Shown here: piece by piece, positions 22,023 through 33,072 of the stretch
Layout of the letters: the number at the start of each line of letters is the position of its first letter
Numbering within the stretch: the stretch's first letter is position 1
Assembly: GCF_000003855.2 (NCBI RefSeq)
Contig: NW_003101681.1
Coordinates: forward strand, 4,445,359-4,509,358
DNA length: 64,000 nucleotides
Reading direction: 5' to 3'
DNA from: Blastomyces gilchristii SLH14081
Taxonomy: Eukaryota; Ascomycota; Eurotiomycetes; Onygenales; Ajellomycetaceae
The notes under the pieces: model-generated
Databases searched by the model: none
What the model was told of the DNA's origin: nothing
Seen by the model: only the letters and a program-made list of their open reading frames with translations
Position numbers and translations under genes: made by a program

Positions 22023-22946
22023 TTCTCTCGATATCGGCTTTTTATCCTCGTCCCTGAATTTGTAGTATACCTTAACCTCACTTTTTTTTAGCTATTTGGT
22101 AGGTCAGGTTCAAGATACATCGGAATATGGGGTAGCTCTTTATTTATATGCCCACCAGTGTCGGATATTTACACTACCCCTCAACTCCCCCCGACTTTAG
22201 CCCTGATGCCGGAGCCGAATCGACGTGAACCAAAAGCTCAAGTTGCTAACAATTGTGAAAAGTACTCATGTATCTAGATACCACATGAAAGCAAATCGCC
22301 CTCCAAACTGGAAGGCCCTTTTCCAGAGATAAAGACGCCTTTTGTCGGTGCAACCTCAAATGCCATCCCTGGCAACAAAGACCTACTCATTATTCGATCG
22401 TGAATGTCAAATGAATCAGTAAATGACACCAAACCAACAGCTTCTTGTGTAGAGGGCATTAGCCATTGCTTCTTATTCATTCCTTGCGTCATGTTGATGT
22501 CAGAGAATTGGGGCTCATGGAAATCAATGAAATGCTTTGGTAGCGGTGATCAAGCTTCGATACCATCCAGCTGTCCATATTGATGGATCAATGGGTGACT
22601 GGGTGCACGACTATGTAGGGAGCAAGAACAAGGAGATTTCTTGGCACAGGATGGTTTGAGGGGAGAGTAAATTTTGGACCGAAAGGGCACTGTTGGCCTA
22701 GTATGAAGCCAGAACGAACCTCAGCAAGCTAAAACTACGGGTTCCAAAACCGCCACTGCGATATTGCATCCTAACATCTGTCATAATTCAACTAAGCGGC
22801 AACCGTGGCATCATTCTTGTTCAATTCATCATACGTAACATTATACACATCCTTGCGTGAATCCATGCATATGTCCGGAATACACCCATCAACCAACCCT
22901 GGCATTTTTTTCCCGCGAAACAAAACACGTACTCAACTCTCGGCAT
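22023..22946. other. Gap with an unassigned open frame (22274-22492, minus)
   Basis: Between the dead HisD gene and CYP52. A 72-codon minus-strand frame reads protein-like (PSTQEAVGLVSFTDSFDIHD) and continues open upstream of its ATG (KHFIDFHEPQFSDINMTQG). It may be part of another decayed or multi-exon gene. I do not recognise the family and did not call it a CDS. Confidence 0.35.
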
Positions 22947-24702
22947 CTACTGCGCCTTGCTCCCCGCCTCAAAGAACCTTACCGGAACCCCCTGATCCGG
23001 ACACCCAACAATCTCCGTCCGATACTCCTGTCCCGCCCAATTTCCTGCATACTCCATCCGCTCATACTTCTGCGCCATTCTCGCCACCACATAAGCAATC
23101 TCCGCCAGGGCAAAATTTTGCCCAATGCAGATACGTGGCCCACCATTGAATGGCACATACGTCCAAGGTTTGGGTTGCCACGACTCCCAGCGCTCAGGTG
23201 AGAAGATGGCCGGGTCCGCGAACGTATCTGAAACCGGCGGATAGAGGTCCCTCCGGCGCTGCATGGCTAGTGTTGAATAGATCACGACATCATTTTTCAG
23301 GACGGTTATGGGGAGATCCCCATGCGGACCTCCGCCAGTTGGCAGGGTAGTGTCTGCAAGTGCTGAGCGCACGTTGAACGGCACCGCTGGGTACAAGCGC
23401 AGAGTCTCGTTTATGGTATTCCGGAGGTACTTCATTCTTTTCAAATCGTCATAGGTGGGCCTGCCGTCTTCACCCAGAGTGGCGAGGACTTCGGCGCGGA
23501 GTTTAGCGTATACTTTTGGATAGTTGGCTAGCTCGTAGAAGGTCCAGGAGAGGGTGGAGGCCGTTGTGTCGCGGCCAGCGAGGAGCACGGAGACAATCTG
23601 GTCACGGATCACTTTTGGATCGCGGGTGAAGAGGGCAAGGGAGTGTAAGAAAGTGAAGGAGCGCTCGGAGCGGCTCAGCTTCTGCAGCTCCTCTTCGGGA
23701 AGTTCGAGAGCTTTGCGGACGAAGGGGAGGACGAAATTGTCGATTATTTTGATCCCGCGTTTATAGGCGCGTCTGGGATAGAAGTGATGGAATGGACTAT
23801 CGACGTAGTGAGAAGCTTAGTATTGTGTGCATTCACTCCTTGTTTATATGGCTAGCCAAAAGGGATTAATTACCCGATTGTAGTGAGAAGCATCTGAATT
23901 CTTCGCACTTCTTCAAAGGCGTCGACGAAGTCACCCTTTGGATACTCCAAACTGTTAATGCTCTGGCCAAGCAAAAATTCCGTGGTTATATCGATCGTCA
24001 ACCTATAGAATAGATTCATCAAGTCAAAGGTTTCTCCGGCAGGAGGGAACAGGCCCAGCATGATCTTTGTGCGCCGTTCGAATATGTCCAAATCACTAAC
24101 GCGGTTCTTCGCAAACATGGGTCGAATCAGATTCCTGCTGTTCGACCATTGCTTGCCGTCGGTGGTGAAAATACTATCGCCTAGAAACGGAGACCAGAGG
24201 TCATGAAACTCTGCGCCTTTACCATAGTCGGCAAATTTCCCAGTCAGGACGGCTTTGACATGCTCTGGCTCGCGAGTCAATATGTTACGTTGGTCCCCCG
24301 TGAGATTCATCTCTATGCAGTTTGGACATGAGACGGTTCCGTATTTATCGATACTTGTATTAAAGTTTTCAAGCAATTTATTCTTCTTCAGTGCGTCCGC
24401 GGTCTCCAGAATGAATTTCAAAACTTCAGTATTGTCAGCTAGGGCTTTTTCTTGGTTCTATCTATGTTCAATTGAAAAGGGGAGGGAGGGAGAGAGAGAG
24501 AGAGAGAGAGAGAGATAATTAGGAAATATGTCCACTCACGGGTAATAGAGTTATTGGAAGAGGATGGAGCATGGACCCCGCCGGCAGCCTCAACATTTCG
24601 ATTATAGAAGAATTGCCTGACGATTCTTGACAAGGAGAAGGTGAGCAGAAGGCCCGGTATCAGCAGCAGGGCTGCATAGCCGAAGTTGATGTCCCTGATC
24701 AT
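22947..24702 (-). CDS. Cytochrome P450, CYP52-like alkane/fatty-acid hydroxylase
   Basis: Membrane-bound ER monooxygenase of the CYP52 group, which hydroxylates fatty acids and n-alkanes at the omega end. Exons: 24540-24702, 23874-24438 and 22947-23796, giving 525 aa, usual for the family. The N-terminal anchor is GYAALLLIPGLLLTFSL. The I-helix has LLAGRDTTASTLSW, the K-helix NETLRLYP (ExxR), and the haem loop FNGGPRICIGQNFALAE with C466 as the haem ligand. LTGKFADYGKGAEFHDLWSP and DGKQWSNSRNLIRPMF are typical CYP52 blocks. In intron 1 a CT/GA microsatellite serves as the polypyrimidine tract; the acceptor CCCTAG at 24439 was preferred over a non-consensus AAG because it is canonical and in phase. 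The family is certain; the substrate is inferred. Confidence 0.9.
24490..24516. repeat. (GA)n microsatellite inside CYP52 intron 1
   Basis: About 13 GA units on the plus strand. Read on the coding strand it is a CT tract about 50 bases upstream of the intron's 3' splice site. Confidence 0.9.
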
Positions 24703-24792
24703 GGTGGCTGCTTTGTTCGATTCATCTCCCAACGGCCAGCTTAGGATAGCAAAGATTCACGGGATGGTTGGTGGTCGACAGACACACACATT

Positions 24793-24824
<32 letters not shown>

Positions 24825-26009
24825 TACCCCAGCATCAGGAATGTGCTGGATACGGGGCTGCCGAGTTTTTAGTGACGATCGGGGCAAGTCTGGGCAGAAG
24901 AATATCTCATGTGAGAAGTGTCAGGTCACGTGATCTGGCTTACTAATCCTTCCACCATATAACTTTCCACAAGCTAGCAACCTTTCAATCACACAAGCTT
25001 TACACCTTCCACAAGAAGTTGACCAACCGAGGCTGACCCCAATAACTAACTACTCGCTCCACTTGTAGGCTTAACTTACTGCGTAACTAACTTAACTATT
25101 GTAGCTTTCTGCTGGAAACGCCAGTAGTAGTGGGTTCTACTGTGTACTGTGTACATAGTATAGTAGGGCTGTCCGTTCCAAATTTCACCTCCTAGCCCAT
25201 AAATTAGTTGTTACAGCTTCTGCAAGTATTTATCGCATGTGCTCCGTTTATGTACTGAACACTGAACCTGTTCCAAACAACTAGGTTTCTGTGGTGGGGA
25301 CATAATTTTTGACTTTAACCACTTTACCATCGCGAATCTCAAGATGTCACATCCCAGTCCTAGGAAATATGGCTGGCTGCCTTGCCGGCTGCAGAGAAAT
25401 CGGGCTTCTGGGGATCCTTCAAGTTTCAACCCTGGTTGGACGAAGAGGTTTGACGAGCAATGAAAATTTCTGGAATAAAAAAATAAATAAAATTCATCCA
25501 TATTTCCTTTCCGTGTACTGTACATATTAATGCTGCCTATAACTACGTACGTCCTACGAATGAATCATAATATATTCCGCCATTGCGCTGGAGGAAGTCA
25601 CGATTGGCCCGAGATACATACGGTGTAGTTATCTAGGGGGACACGAAGCAATAGATGGCGAGCTTTTGTTGCCATGTGAAAATCCGACCTCATGACATGC
25701 AAAATGGCTTATGGGAGCTTCATGTACTGTAGTTTCGTGGTGGATCATTGGCCAATTGTTGTGACTTCTCCAGTCTCATCGATGGGAAGAAAAATATGTG
25801 ATGTAGCTGGTATCCATAATAATAGAATAGATAATCTAGTGTTTTGATTTGTTCGGTTTCACCGGTGTGAACGCTGAGAAGGGAAAATTGACTTAAGCAA
25901 AGAAGGAAAGGATCTATACAAAAATATACCATGAAAAAATAGACGGACGGTCAGACTGTAGCATATAGATATATCCTCAGTACATGAATAACCAGGGGGA
26001 ACGTGCAGT
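24703..26009. other. 1.3-kb gap holding the CYP52 promoter, with a (TA)n tract
   Basis: A TA dinucleotide repeat lies at about 24793-24818, roughly 90 bp upstream of the CYP52 start. The 24950-25560 part has recurrent TAACTAACT and GTACTGT strings. The right end is the 3' UTR of the glucosidase gene. No gene recognised. Confidence 0.4.
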
Positions 26010-29000
26010 CTAAGAGAAATCAATCTTCCACAAGCCTCCAATAGATACGCCTGGGTCCTTGACCACAGCATAGGCAGCCTTCCCCCCCTGCTTAGCATGC
26101 CACTGCAAGCTTGCCTGGGATCCAGTCTGCGACCCTTCTTCAAGAACAAGAACAGTCGATTGGCTCTCCCAGGCATCTGGGGCATCGACAATTATGATTT
26201 TCTCCACACGCACACCGGCCATCGTCTTCAGATACTGCGCAGTCTTGGTGCCTTTGGCTCCGATGTCTGTGGATGACAACGATGACTCGGAGAAGGTGAA
26301 GCGGCGGTGGATGTAGGCGCCGTTCTGGTAGTCGAACGTCTCGCCGTCATCAACATAAAGAGTTCCCTCGGCTTGGCCGTTCTTGTCCAAGGTAACCACG
26401 AGCGTGTATGGATCCCACTTCATGAGTTCACTGCTTCTACGGGGTCGATCTTTGCGTGGGATGATGTGGCCACCCTGCATCAAGAGAGGAATCTTTTCCA
26501 ACGGGGCTTGAACAGTGTGTCTCTTCCCAGCACCCTGATAGACAGTATAATCGAAATAATCGTAGTATTTTTCGTCATCGGCAAGGTAGATATCAGTGCT
26601 AGTGGCACCCTCCGCCACGATTGGTTTAGCAAGTAAGCCAGTGGATCCCAGATACAATTGGTCATCGATTGCAAAACCAGCCTCATCTTCCGGGTGGACA
26701 TAATATTGGGGCTGGACAATTGGGCTGCCGTCAATGGAAGCCTGTTGGAAAGAAGTGTACCATGCAGGAAGGAGCTGATATCTCAGCTGCAAGGCTTGGG
26801 TGATGATGCTCATGTACGGCTCTCCAGCCAAATAAGGCTCACGCCTGCGGGTGTCGATGTGCGCATGGGCACGGAAGAACGGATAGAAGATACCGGTTTG
26901 GTACCATCTTGTTAGTAGCTCCTTGCTTGGGTTTCCAAAGAAACCTCCAACGTCAGCTCCTGCGAAGGGGAATCCGGCAATGCCGTTGTTGAGCACCATG
27001 GGGAGAGATGCCGCAAGGTGTTCCCAGTTGGCCTGATTATCACCAGTCCACATGGCTCCCACCCGCTGTGTCCCTGCATAAAACGACCGAGTCAGGACAA
27101 ATGGTCTGCGCACCTCGCCCTTTTTGCGTTCTAACATGGCATGATAAGTAGCGTTGATGAATGTCATGCCATTGAGGTTGTGCAAATCACGATGCTCCCA
27201 GCCGCCATGGTGAATATTATCTTTAGGCATGGTTGTCTCCGGGCCGTTAAAAACGGACGGCTCGTTCATATCGTTCCAAATGAACATGTTAGAGTGGGTT
27301 CCCTTGAATTTGTCATATTTAAAGAGAGTACTCCACCACGATACCGCAGCTGGATTGAAACAATCGATCCAATGGGACGATCCAGGCCAGCACCAGCCGT
27401 CATAGATGTCGCCATCCTTGTTCTTCACACCTAGCCCTTTCGATTTCAGCTCGTCTACAACAGGGTAGTTTGCTTCGTTTTTAATATGAGGGTCGACGAT
27501 GATAACGAGTTTACGTCCCGAATCGTCAAGTTGTTTCTGCATTCCGTCCGGGTCCGGGAATGTCAGAGGATCCCAAGTAAAGTACTTCTTGTGGTCAGTG
27601 TACTCAATGTCGAGCCAAATGACGTCGTAAGGAATTTGATAAAGGTCGAATTTTCTGTCAACGTCTCTGACATCCTCATCGGTCACGTAGTTCCAGCGAC
27701 ACTGATGGTAGCCAATTGCGAAATGCTGGGGCAGTTGGGTGAAACCGGTGAGTTCGCCATACGACTTGCTGAGGGCTTGGGGTGTTGGTCCTAAGAACAC
27801 GAAAACATCGAGTTGTCCGGCTTCCGAGAACCAATGCGTTTGCGTGCTAGTTTTGCCAACGACACCGAGAGCGAGAGGGTTGGTTGAAGCCTTCGTCTTG
27901 ACAATGTCGACCCATGTCTCCGCGGCATTCAGCCACAGTACACCCACCGTGGAACCTTTACGGTGTGCCTGCATAAATGGGATGGATCCGTAAAGTGTCA
28001 TTGGGCTATTCAACTCATATTCGAACACATCGCTGTTGTACAAACGGTAAGGCTCAGTGTGATGCCCGTCACCTCCCCTTGATTCCAGAATTAGCAGGAA
28101 GTTAAACTCGATTGATTAAAGGAATATTTACCTTGTTTCCTTCAGGGAGAGTGAGTCGGCATGTTCAGGGATACCAAACACATGGTTGTATCCAGGGAAA
28201 GTAATATCCAGGCCAACACTTTCTGGGCCTCTTGGTTTCGTATCGGTGTTTCCACCAAATGATTCCTCCCACCAAGTGCTGTCATCCACAGCATCCTGTG
28301 GCTCTGATTCGCTATCGTCCCCAGTCGGCTTCTCAACCTTTGGCCTCCAATGCTCCACATTCAGAAGCCCCTTGTCATTGAGTTGAATGTGTGTTTCGCC
28401 ATCCCTTTGGAAGTGTACTTCGAATGGGGAGTGCCTGATGACAGCCTGGAACTTGTTGTCGGGCCCATAATGGACCTTTGTAATTCCGGCTTCCGTTCCC
28501 TTAGCAATTTCAGCGGAGGAGCTCAGCTCCAAACCCCCCACAATTACCCACTTCTCAGCCTCATTATAACGTTCTTTCCTTATTTTCCGATCATGTCGTA
28601 ATTGTATATCTCCCTGTATCCGCTTCTCTTCGTCTACTGTGACACGAGCAACGCCTGACTGAAGGAACGATACAGTGAGAGGCAAGTTAACCTTCTCGTT
28701 ATTTTCGATAGTCTTAACGATTATTCCCAACAGTTGGCCATTGGCAAATTGAATAGAGTTCGATTCAAGGTGATAGGGAGCGGACCATGACGAGCCTTGG
28801 CTGGAAACTGTATCTGCATAAGCTCTATTCCGCGAGCAGAAGCCAGATTGCGAACACGTCTTAAAGTTCTCGTGCTTGACCATCTCTGGATTCAACGAAT
28901 ATGAGTTAGATATCAAGCCTGATTTATCTCGTTTCAGTATCTTCACGTACCTCCGGGGACAACTAGACACGAGAGGATGGCCAAAATGGCCAGGCACAGG

Positions 29001-29035
29001 GTCCAACCAGTGGACGAAGGCCTGAACGCCGCCAT
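26010..29035 (-). CDS. ROT2: Glucosidase II catalytic alpha subunit (GH31)
   Basis: ER enzyme that removes the two inner alpha-1,3-linked glucoses from N-glycans and so runs the calnexin folding cycle. Exons: 28951-29035, 28132-28885 and 26010-28077, giving 968 aa. Exon 1 gives a signal peptide (GWTLCLAILAILSCLVV). After it, EMVKHENFKTCSQSGFCSRN marks the mature start of the family. The splice LSLKETRGGDGHHTEPYRLY is a conserved GII-alpha segment. The GH31 catalytic block is FIWNDMNEPSVFNGPE, with D549 as nucleophile, and GADVGGFFGNPSKELLTRWY downstream. There is no ER-retention tail; the beta subunit supplies retention. It is head-to-head with NDK1. Extracellular GH31 alpha-glucosidases lack the CSQSGFC start, so the assignment is firm. 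Confidence 0.95.
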
Positions 29036-29543
29036 GGGGACGGGTGAACTGGGTGCAGGGTCCCCAAGTAAGCTCTAAATAGGTTGAACCTGGACACTCC
29101 AAGAGGCTTAAAACAGGAAGAATTGGGAGCAGTTCATGGAGAATTTGTTCCTTCTCCACGGCACAAGACTCCACCGTGAATTGGGTCTCAAATTGTGAAC
29201 CTTCGAAGAGCTCTATGATCCCAATTGCAAGCTGCAGATGCTATTGTTATGAGGTTGGATGGTTGATAACTGGTGGTTAGATGCTTGTCGAGAGCTGGTG
29301 TATGTAATCTGTATGTAGCTGCGTAAGTCGCCAACTCGCCTCAAGCTGCTGGCTTGGCATGGCCCGGCTAAACCTACTGTGGCTGGTGTGATCCCCCACC
29401 ATGCCCTAGGAATTCCTCATAAAATAATCATTCCCCGCCAACACAACATCTTCTATTTTCCCTCCCCTCACCCAGCCATTTCAGCCATTGAACAACCAGA
29501 ACACACTCGAAGTCTAGTTCTTTGATATTTTTACTCTGTCAAC
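29036..29543. promoter_or_regulatory. Divergent promoter, ROT2 / NDK1
   Basis: 508 bp between head-to-head starts. The 29450-29540 segment is C/T-rich and A-poor, as in the leaders of highly expressed fungal genes, and precedes NDK1. Confidence 0.45.
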
Positions 29544-30436
29544 ATGTCTGCCTCCGAACAAACGTATGTTGATCCTTCTTCTCTGGCCTGTTCTCTCCCT
29601 TCGCGCACCGACTAATCAACCTGTTTTACCCCTCCAGTTTCATCGCTATCAAGCCTGATGGTGTCCAGGTATGAACAGCCAAAGACGAAGGCAGCATTTT
29701 ACTTATACTTTTGTGTGTCACGAGGATTGGTTCTGTCACTTGGGAGCTAACATTCCCTATCTAGCGTGGACTCGTCGGTCCCATCATCAGCCGCTTCGAG
29801 AACCGCGGGTAAGTGTGGGTGGGATGTTGTTTCTGTGGCGGAACTGATGAACCGCAACGGTTCTAACGGACATAGGTACAAACTTGCTGCCATCAAGCTC
29901 GTCACCCCTTCCAAGGAGCATCTCGAGAAGCATTATGAGGATCTCTCCAGCAAGCCTTTCTTCAAGGGCCTCGTTACCTGTTCGTATACCCCTCTATTTC
30001 TTCGCCTGAAGACTCAATACTTTTCCCTAATACTGGGGGCTGACACAATCTTAGATATGTTGAGTGGCCCTATCTGCGCCATGGTTTGGGAGGGCCGTGA
30101 TGCCGTCAAGACTGGCCGTGGTATGTATAGACTCAACCTGTCATCTCACCATCTCTTATCTAATCTTGTCCAACAACAGCCATCCTCGGTGCCACCAACC
30201 CCCTCGCTTCCGCCCCTGGCACTATCCGCGGTGACTTCGCTATTGTAAGTTACTAGGAGCCTCTAAGATCCCTATTCCTCAATTGCAGCACTGACCAAAT
30301 TCCATAGGATGTCGGCCGCAACGTCTGCCACGGATCCGACAGCGTCGAGAACGCCAAGAAGGAAATTGCCCTCTGGTTCAAGCCTGAGGAGCTCGTCCAG
30401 TACCAGCAAAGCCAGGCCAACTGGATCTACGAGTAG
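29544..30436 (+). CDS. NDK1: Nucleoside diphosphate kinase
   Basis: Transfers the terminal phosphate between NTPs and NDPs, balancing nucleotide pools; a hexameric cytosolic enzyme. Seven exons: 29544-29563, 29638-29668, 29765-29808, 29876-29979, 30055-30120, 30180-30244 and 30308-30436, giving 152 aa, exactly the family length. Motifs: [20 protein letters not shown], then [40 protein letters not shown], and the active-site block [20 protein letters not shown] with the phosphohistidine in CHGSD. The tail ANWIYE is typical. The number of introns in so short a gene, with two in the first 17 codons, is notable. One donor (GTTCGT at 29980) is non-consensus but is required by phase and homology. 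Confidence 0.96.
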
Positions 30437-30636
30437 ATCCATCATGTCGCGCGACCCTCACTATTATGATAAGTTAATGACACAACGAGAAAGGAAATAA
30501 TAGTTTAGACGAATTTCAAGATCTGCCGGGGATCAATCTTACTATTTGTTGATATTTCCCAACGTGCCTTTTGCATTTTGTATATGTCGTGCCACAGCCA
30601 AAATCAAGTCCAAAAAATAGAAGATACTGTACAGAT
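30437..30636. other. Convergent 200-bp gap, NDK1 / DUF1279 gene
   Basis: Shared 3' UTR space between converging genes; no separate feature seen. Confidence 0.35.
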
Positions 30637-31272
30637 CTAAGCCTTCCTGCCAAACACCTTCCCAACCGCCCTTCCCACAGGCCCAAGCACACCCCGCGCA
30701 AACCATGGCGTAGCCCAAACACTAAGCACAATCCTGACAGGCAACATCGCCTTAGTAATAGCATACGCAGTCGCGAACTCCAGTATCAACCGCACCCCTT
30801 TATCCGTATCTGTATTTCCACCCGAAGTACTTTTTGCTGTCCGCATACCCATCTCCGCCTCCGCCACTACTCCTGCCTGCACTTCCGCCTCCCCTCCAAC
30901 CCACCCCTTCTTCTTCAACCACCTCCCAAACTTCTTCACACCCTCATCCACCGTTCCATCCCCCAATGCCGGAATCCACCCCCAGTAATGGAATGCGCCT
31001 GTTAGTCCCAGAAGTGGGACTATGGCAGTGATCTCGTGTAGGATTAGGAATGAAGTTATGTGTGTTACGGGCGCATTGAAGAGTGGGGTTGTATATGACC
31101 TGAGGAAGCGGGGCAGACGGTTGTTGAATGTTTGGAGACGGGTGGGAAGGCGGGAAGGAGTGGCTTTTGGGGGAGGAGGAGCTGCTGGGGGGGTTGAAAA
31201 GGGTCTGTGAGACGTGAGTCTGCGAAGGGAGTGGAGGGGATTAATTGGTAGCGGAGAGCGGTGGAGATTCAT
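30637..31272 (-). CDS. Mitochondrial DUF1279 (FAM210/Nat2-like) membrane protein
   Basis: Intronless 211-aa protein with a basic S/T/P-rich presequence (SLRRLTSHRPFSTPP) predicting import into mitochondria. The body carries the DUF1279 domain: FNAPVTHITSFLILHEITAI and VPLLGLTGAFHYWGWIP form the first amphipathic/membrane part, and FATAYAITKAMLPVRIVLSV with ATPWFARGVLGPV the second. Animal FAM210 proteins and yeast Nat2 share this domain. The yeast name suggests N-terminal acetyltransferase activity, but nothing here resembles an acetyltransferase fold, so I would not transfer that function. Between the two domain halves sits an acidic/Gly linker (about residues 120-155). It converges with NDK1. 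Confidence 0.85.
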   Translation of the reverse strand: MNLHRSPLPINPLHSLRRLTSHRPFSTPPAAPPPPKATPSRLPTRLQTFNNRLPRFLRSYTTPLFNAPVTHITSFLILHEITAIVPLLGLTGAFHYWGWIPALGDGTVDEGVKKFGRWLKKKGWVGGEAEVQAGVVAEAEMGMRTAKSTSGGNTDTDKGVRLILEFATAYAITKAMLPVRIVLSVWATPWFARGVLGPVGRAVGKVFGRKA

Positions 31273-31767
31273 TTCCTTGGTCTTTTAATTCCTTTATTTT
31301 AAGACACTCTTTGTTCCTACATGCTTGGGGGTGTTTACGTTTATCCGGGAGACCGGGAGGTGTCTAGGTGAACACGGGGTGGTTCGTATATCAAGAAGTA
31401 TAAACTCAATTGAAAATGAGTGGCTGTGGAGTTATGACGATTATGGAGAGTGGGATATCTAATTTGCGAGAGATATAAAAACGAATTGAAAACATCGTGC
31501 TTTCGAATCATGTGACTTGGCCGACAGCCTTGGTGGACGTTTTCTTTTCATTCAACGATTCGCGACCTTTATATTTACTATGTAGGCTGGAGCACTGGTT
31601 CAAAAGCCAATCAATTGCATCCTAACAAATTTATATATTTATGTCCGCCACAATAGCTTGCAATTGAACGCCCCTAAATATAACTCGACAGAAGTATTTA
31701 AATTAAACACCGAGCAGAGCGTGGCTATCTACCTCAGTTTCAAGAACCAGCCCTTTCATCCAGCAGA
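31273..31767. other. Gap between DUF1279 gene and esterase-like gene
   Basis: Promoter of the DUF1279 gene and 3' region of the hydrolase gene. AT-rich from 31560; no gene seen. Confidence 0.35.
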
Positions 31768-33072
31768 TTACAATGGGATCGTTTTCTTTTCGATATCCTG
31801 TACGAAATCAACAATGTTCTGGAAAAAATCTCTGGATTCCTTGTCGAGTGCCTTGAGGAAGAAGTAAAATGCGTGCGGAAGGCCAGCAAACGCCTTTTCC
31901 GTTACCTCGACTCCCGCCGCCCTGAGGGCTTCGCTGTATGCAAAACCCTCGTCGCACAGTGGGTCATACCCGGCGATCTGGATGACTATCAGGCTTTCTG
32001 TTAGCTAGGTGTGCTGCCCATTTTGTTTTGGGCGAATATCATGTTTCATTCTTCTTTTCCTTTCACTTACGAGCTGGGGGGAGGTTTGCGTGGCTTTCAG
32101 CCAGTATGGGATTGGCATAGACCTCCGGTTTCCCTTCCGGGAGATATAAATTCCAGTGGAATAAAGCTCTCATGGACGACGCAACGGCTTCTTCCTTATT
32201 CTCGTCCCAGCTCTTGTATTCATATTTGTCCCGAGGGAAGAAGTCTGGGTGACAAATCATTGGCATGTTGAGGATCTGGCCAACTATCCCAGTGATAGAT
32301 TCATCTCGAGCTTTCAATGCGAGGGCTGCTGCCTTTCAAGTTGTTACTAGGTTTTTTTTTTATCAACAGCAAGTGAGGCGAGAGAATCTTACAAGATTGG
32401 CACCGCTGGTGGAGCCTGCGAGGAAAATGCTTTTGGGGTTGATCCCAAGGGTGGAGGCATTCGATTTGCACTGTCGAACGATTGTGAGCGGGCGTCTTCC
32501 TCGAGGGTAAGCAACTCAAGAGCATTTTCATACCCAAATCAATGCGTCAAAGCAGTCGTTCAAGGGATAGGGAAATGGGAATTCCGGACATTTTCGGTAC
32601 TCCACGCTCACGACCACACATCCGTTATCCTTGGCCACCTGTCTATTCTGTGCCTCTTCGACATCATGGGTAAATATTGTCCACCCTATCATTTACTATC
32701 AGCCAATGGTCTTTCACTCCTATGAATACAAGCAAATAGGACAACCCTATATCACTCACCTCCCCCGTGTGAGACAAAGAATAAGGATGCGTCTGAAGCT
32801 GGATTTATCGGCTTATAGATTCTGAGTTCCACATCCGCGCCATCTCTGACTACGATATTAATATGTTCGATCGTGATATCCTTGCCAACAACGGGACCGT
32901 CGTCGAAAATCGCAGGCGGGAAGGCATTCCATGCAGTTTTGAATTGCTCCATGTCCTTGATGGCATATAAACTCTCAACGAGTTTAGTAGCCTCATCCTT
33001 TAAGGTTTCAAAGACCGGGTGAGGTGCGGCGAGGTGTGCGTACTTGGACCTGGTATTTGAGTCGGCCGCCAT
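31768..33072 (-). CDS. Alpha/beta-hydrolase-3 (HSL-type) esterase, with a frame conflict in exon 2
   Basis: Serine esterase/lipase of the hormone-sensitive-lipase type. Segments: 32760-33072, 32534-32686, 32393-32470, 32071-32332 and 31768-31997. Exon 1 ends in the oxyanion motif HGGG; exon 2 starts with W, then VAKDNGCVVVSVEYRKCPEF. Exon 3 gives the nucleophile region, GINPKSIFLAGSTSGANL, in which the usual GDSAGG/GxSxG elbow is GSTSG. Exon 5 has IAGYDPLCDEGFAYSEAL and GLPHAFYFF, giving the catalytic Asp and His. Exons 1, 3, 4 and 5 join in phase, but exon 2 is 153 bp where 152 mod 3 is needed: frame WTIFTHDVEEAQNRQ stops fitting at about 32640 and VAKDNG resumes one base over. The alternatives are a one-base insertion (recent pseudogene or assembly error) or splicing to AATAG at 32648, which skips about 13 residues. 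Confidence 0.72.
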
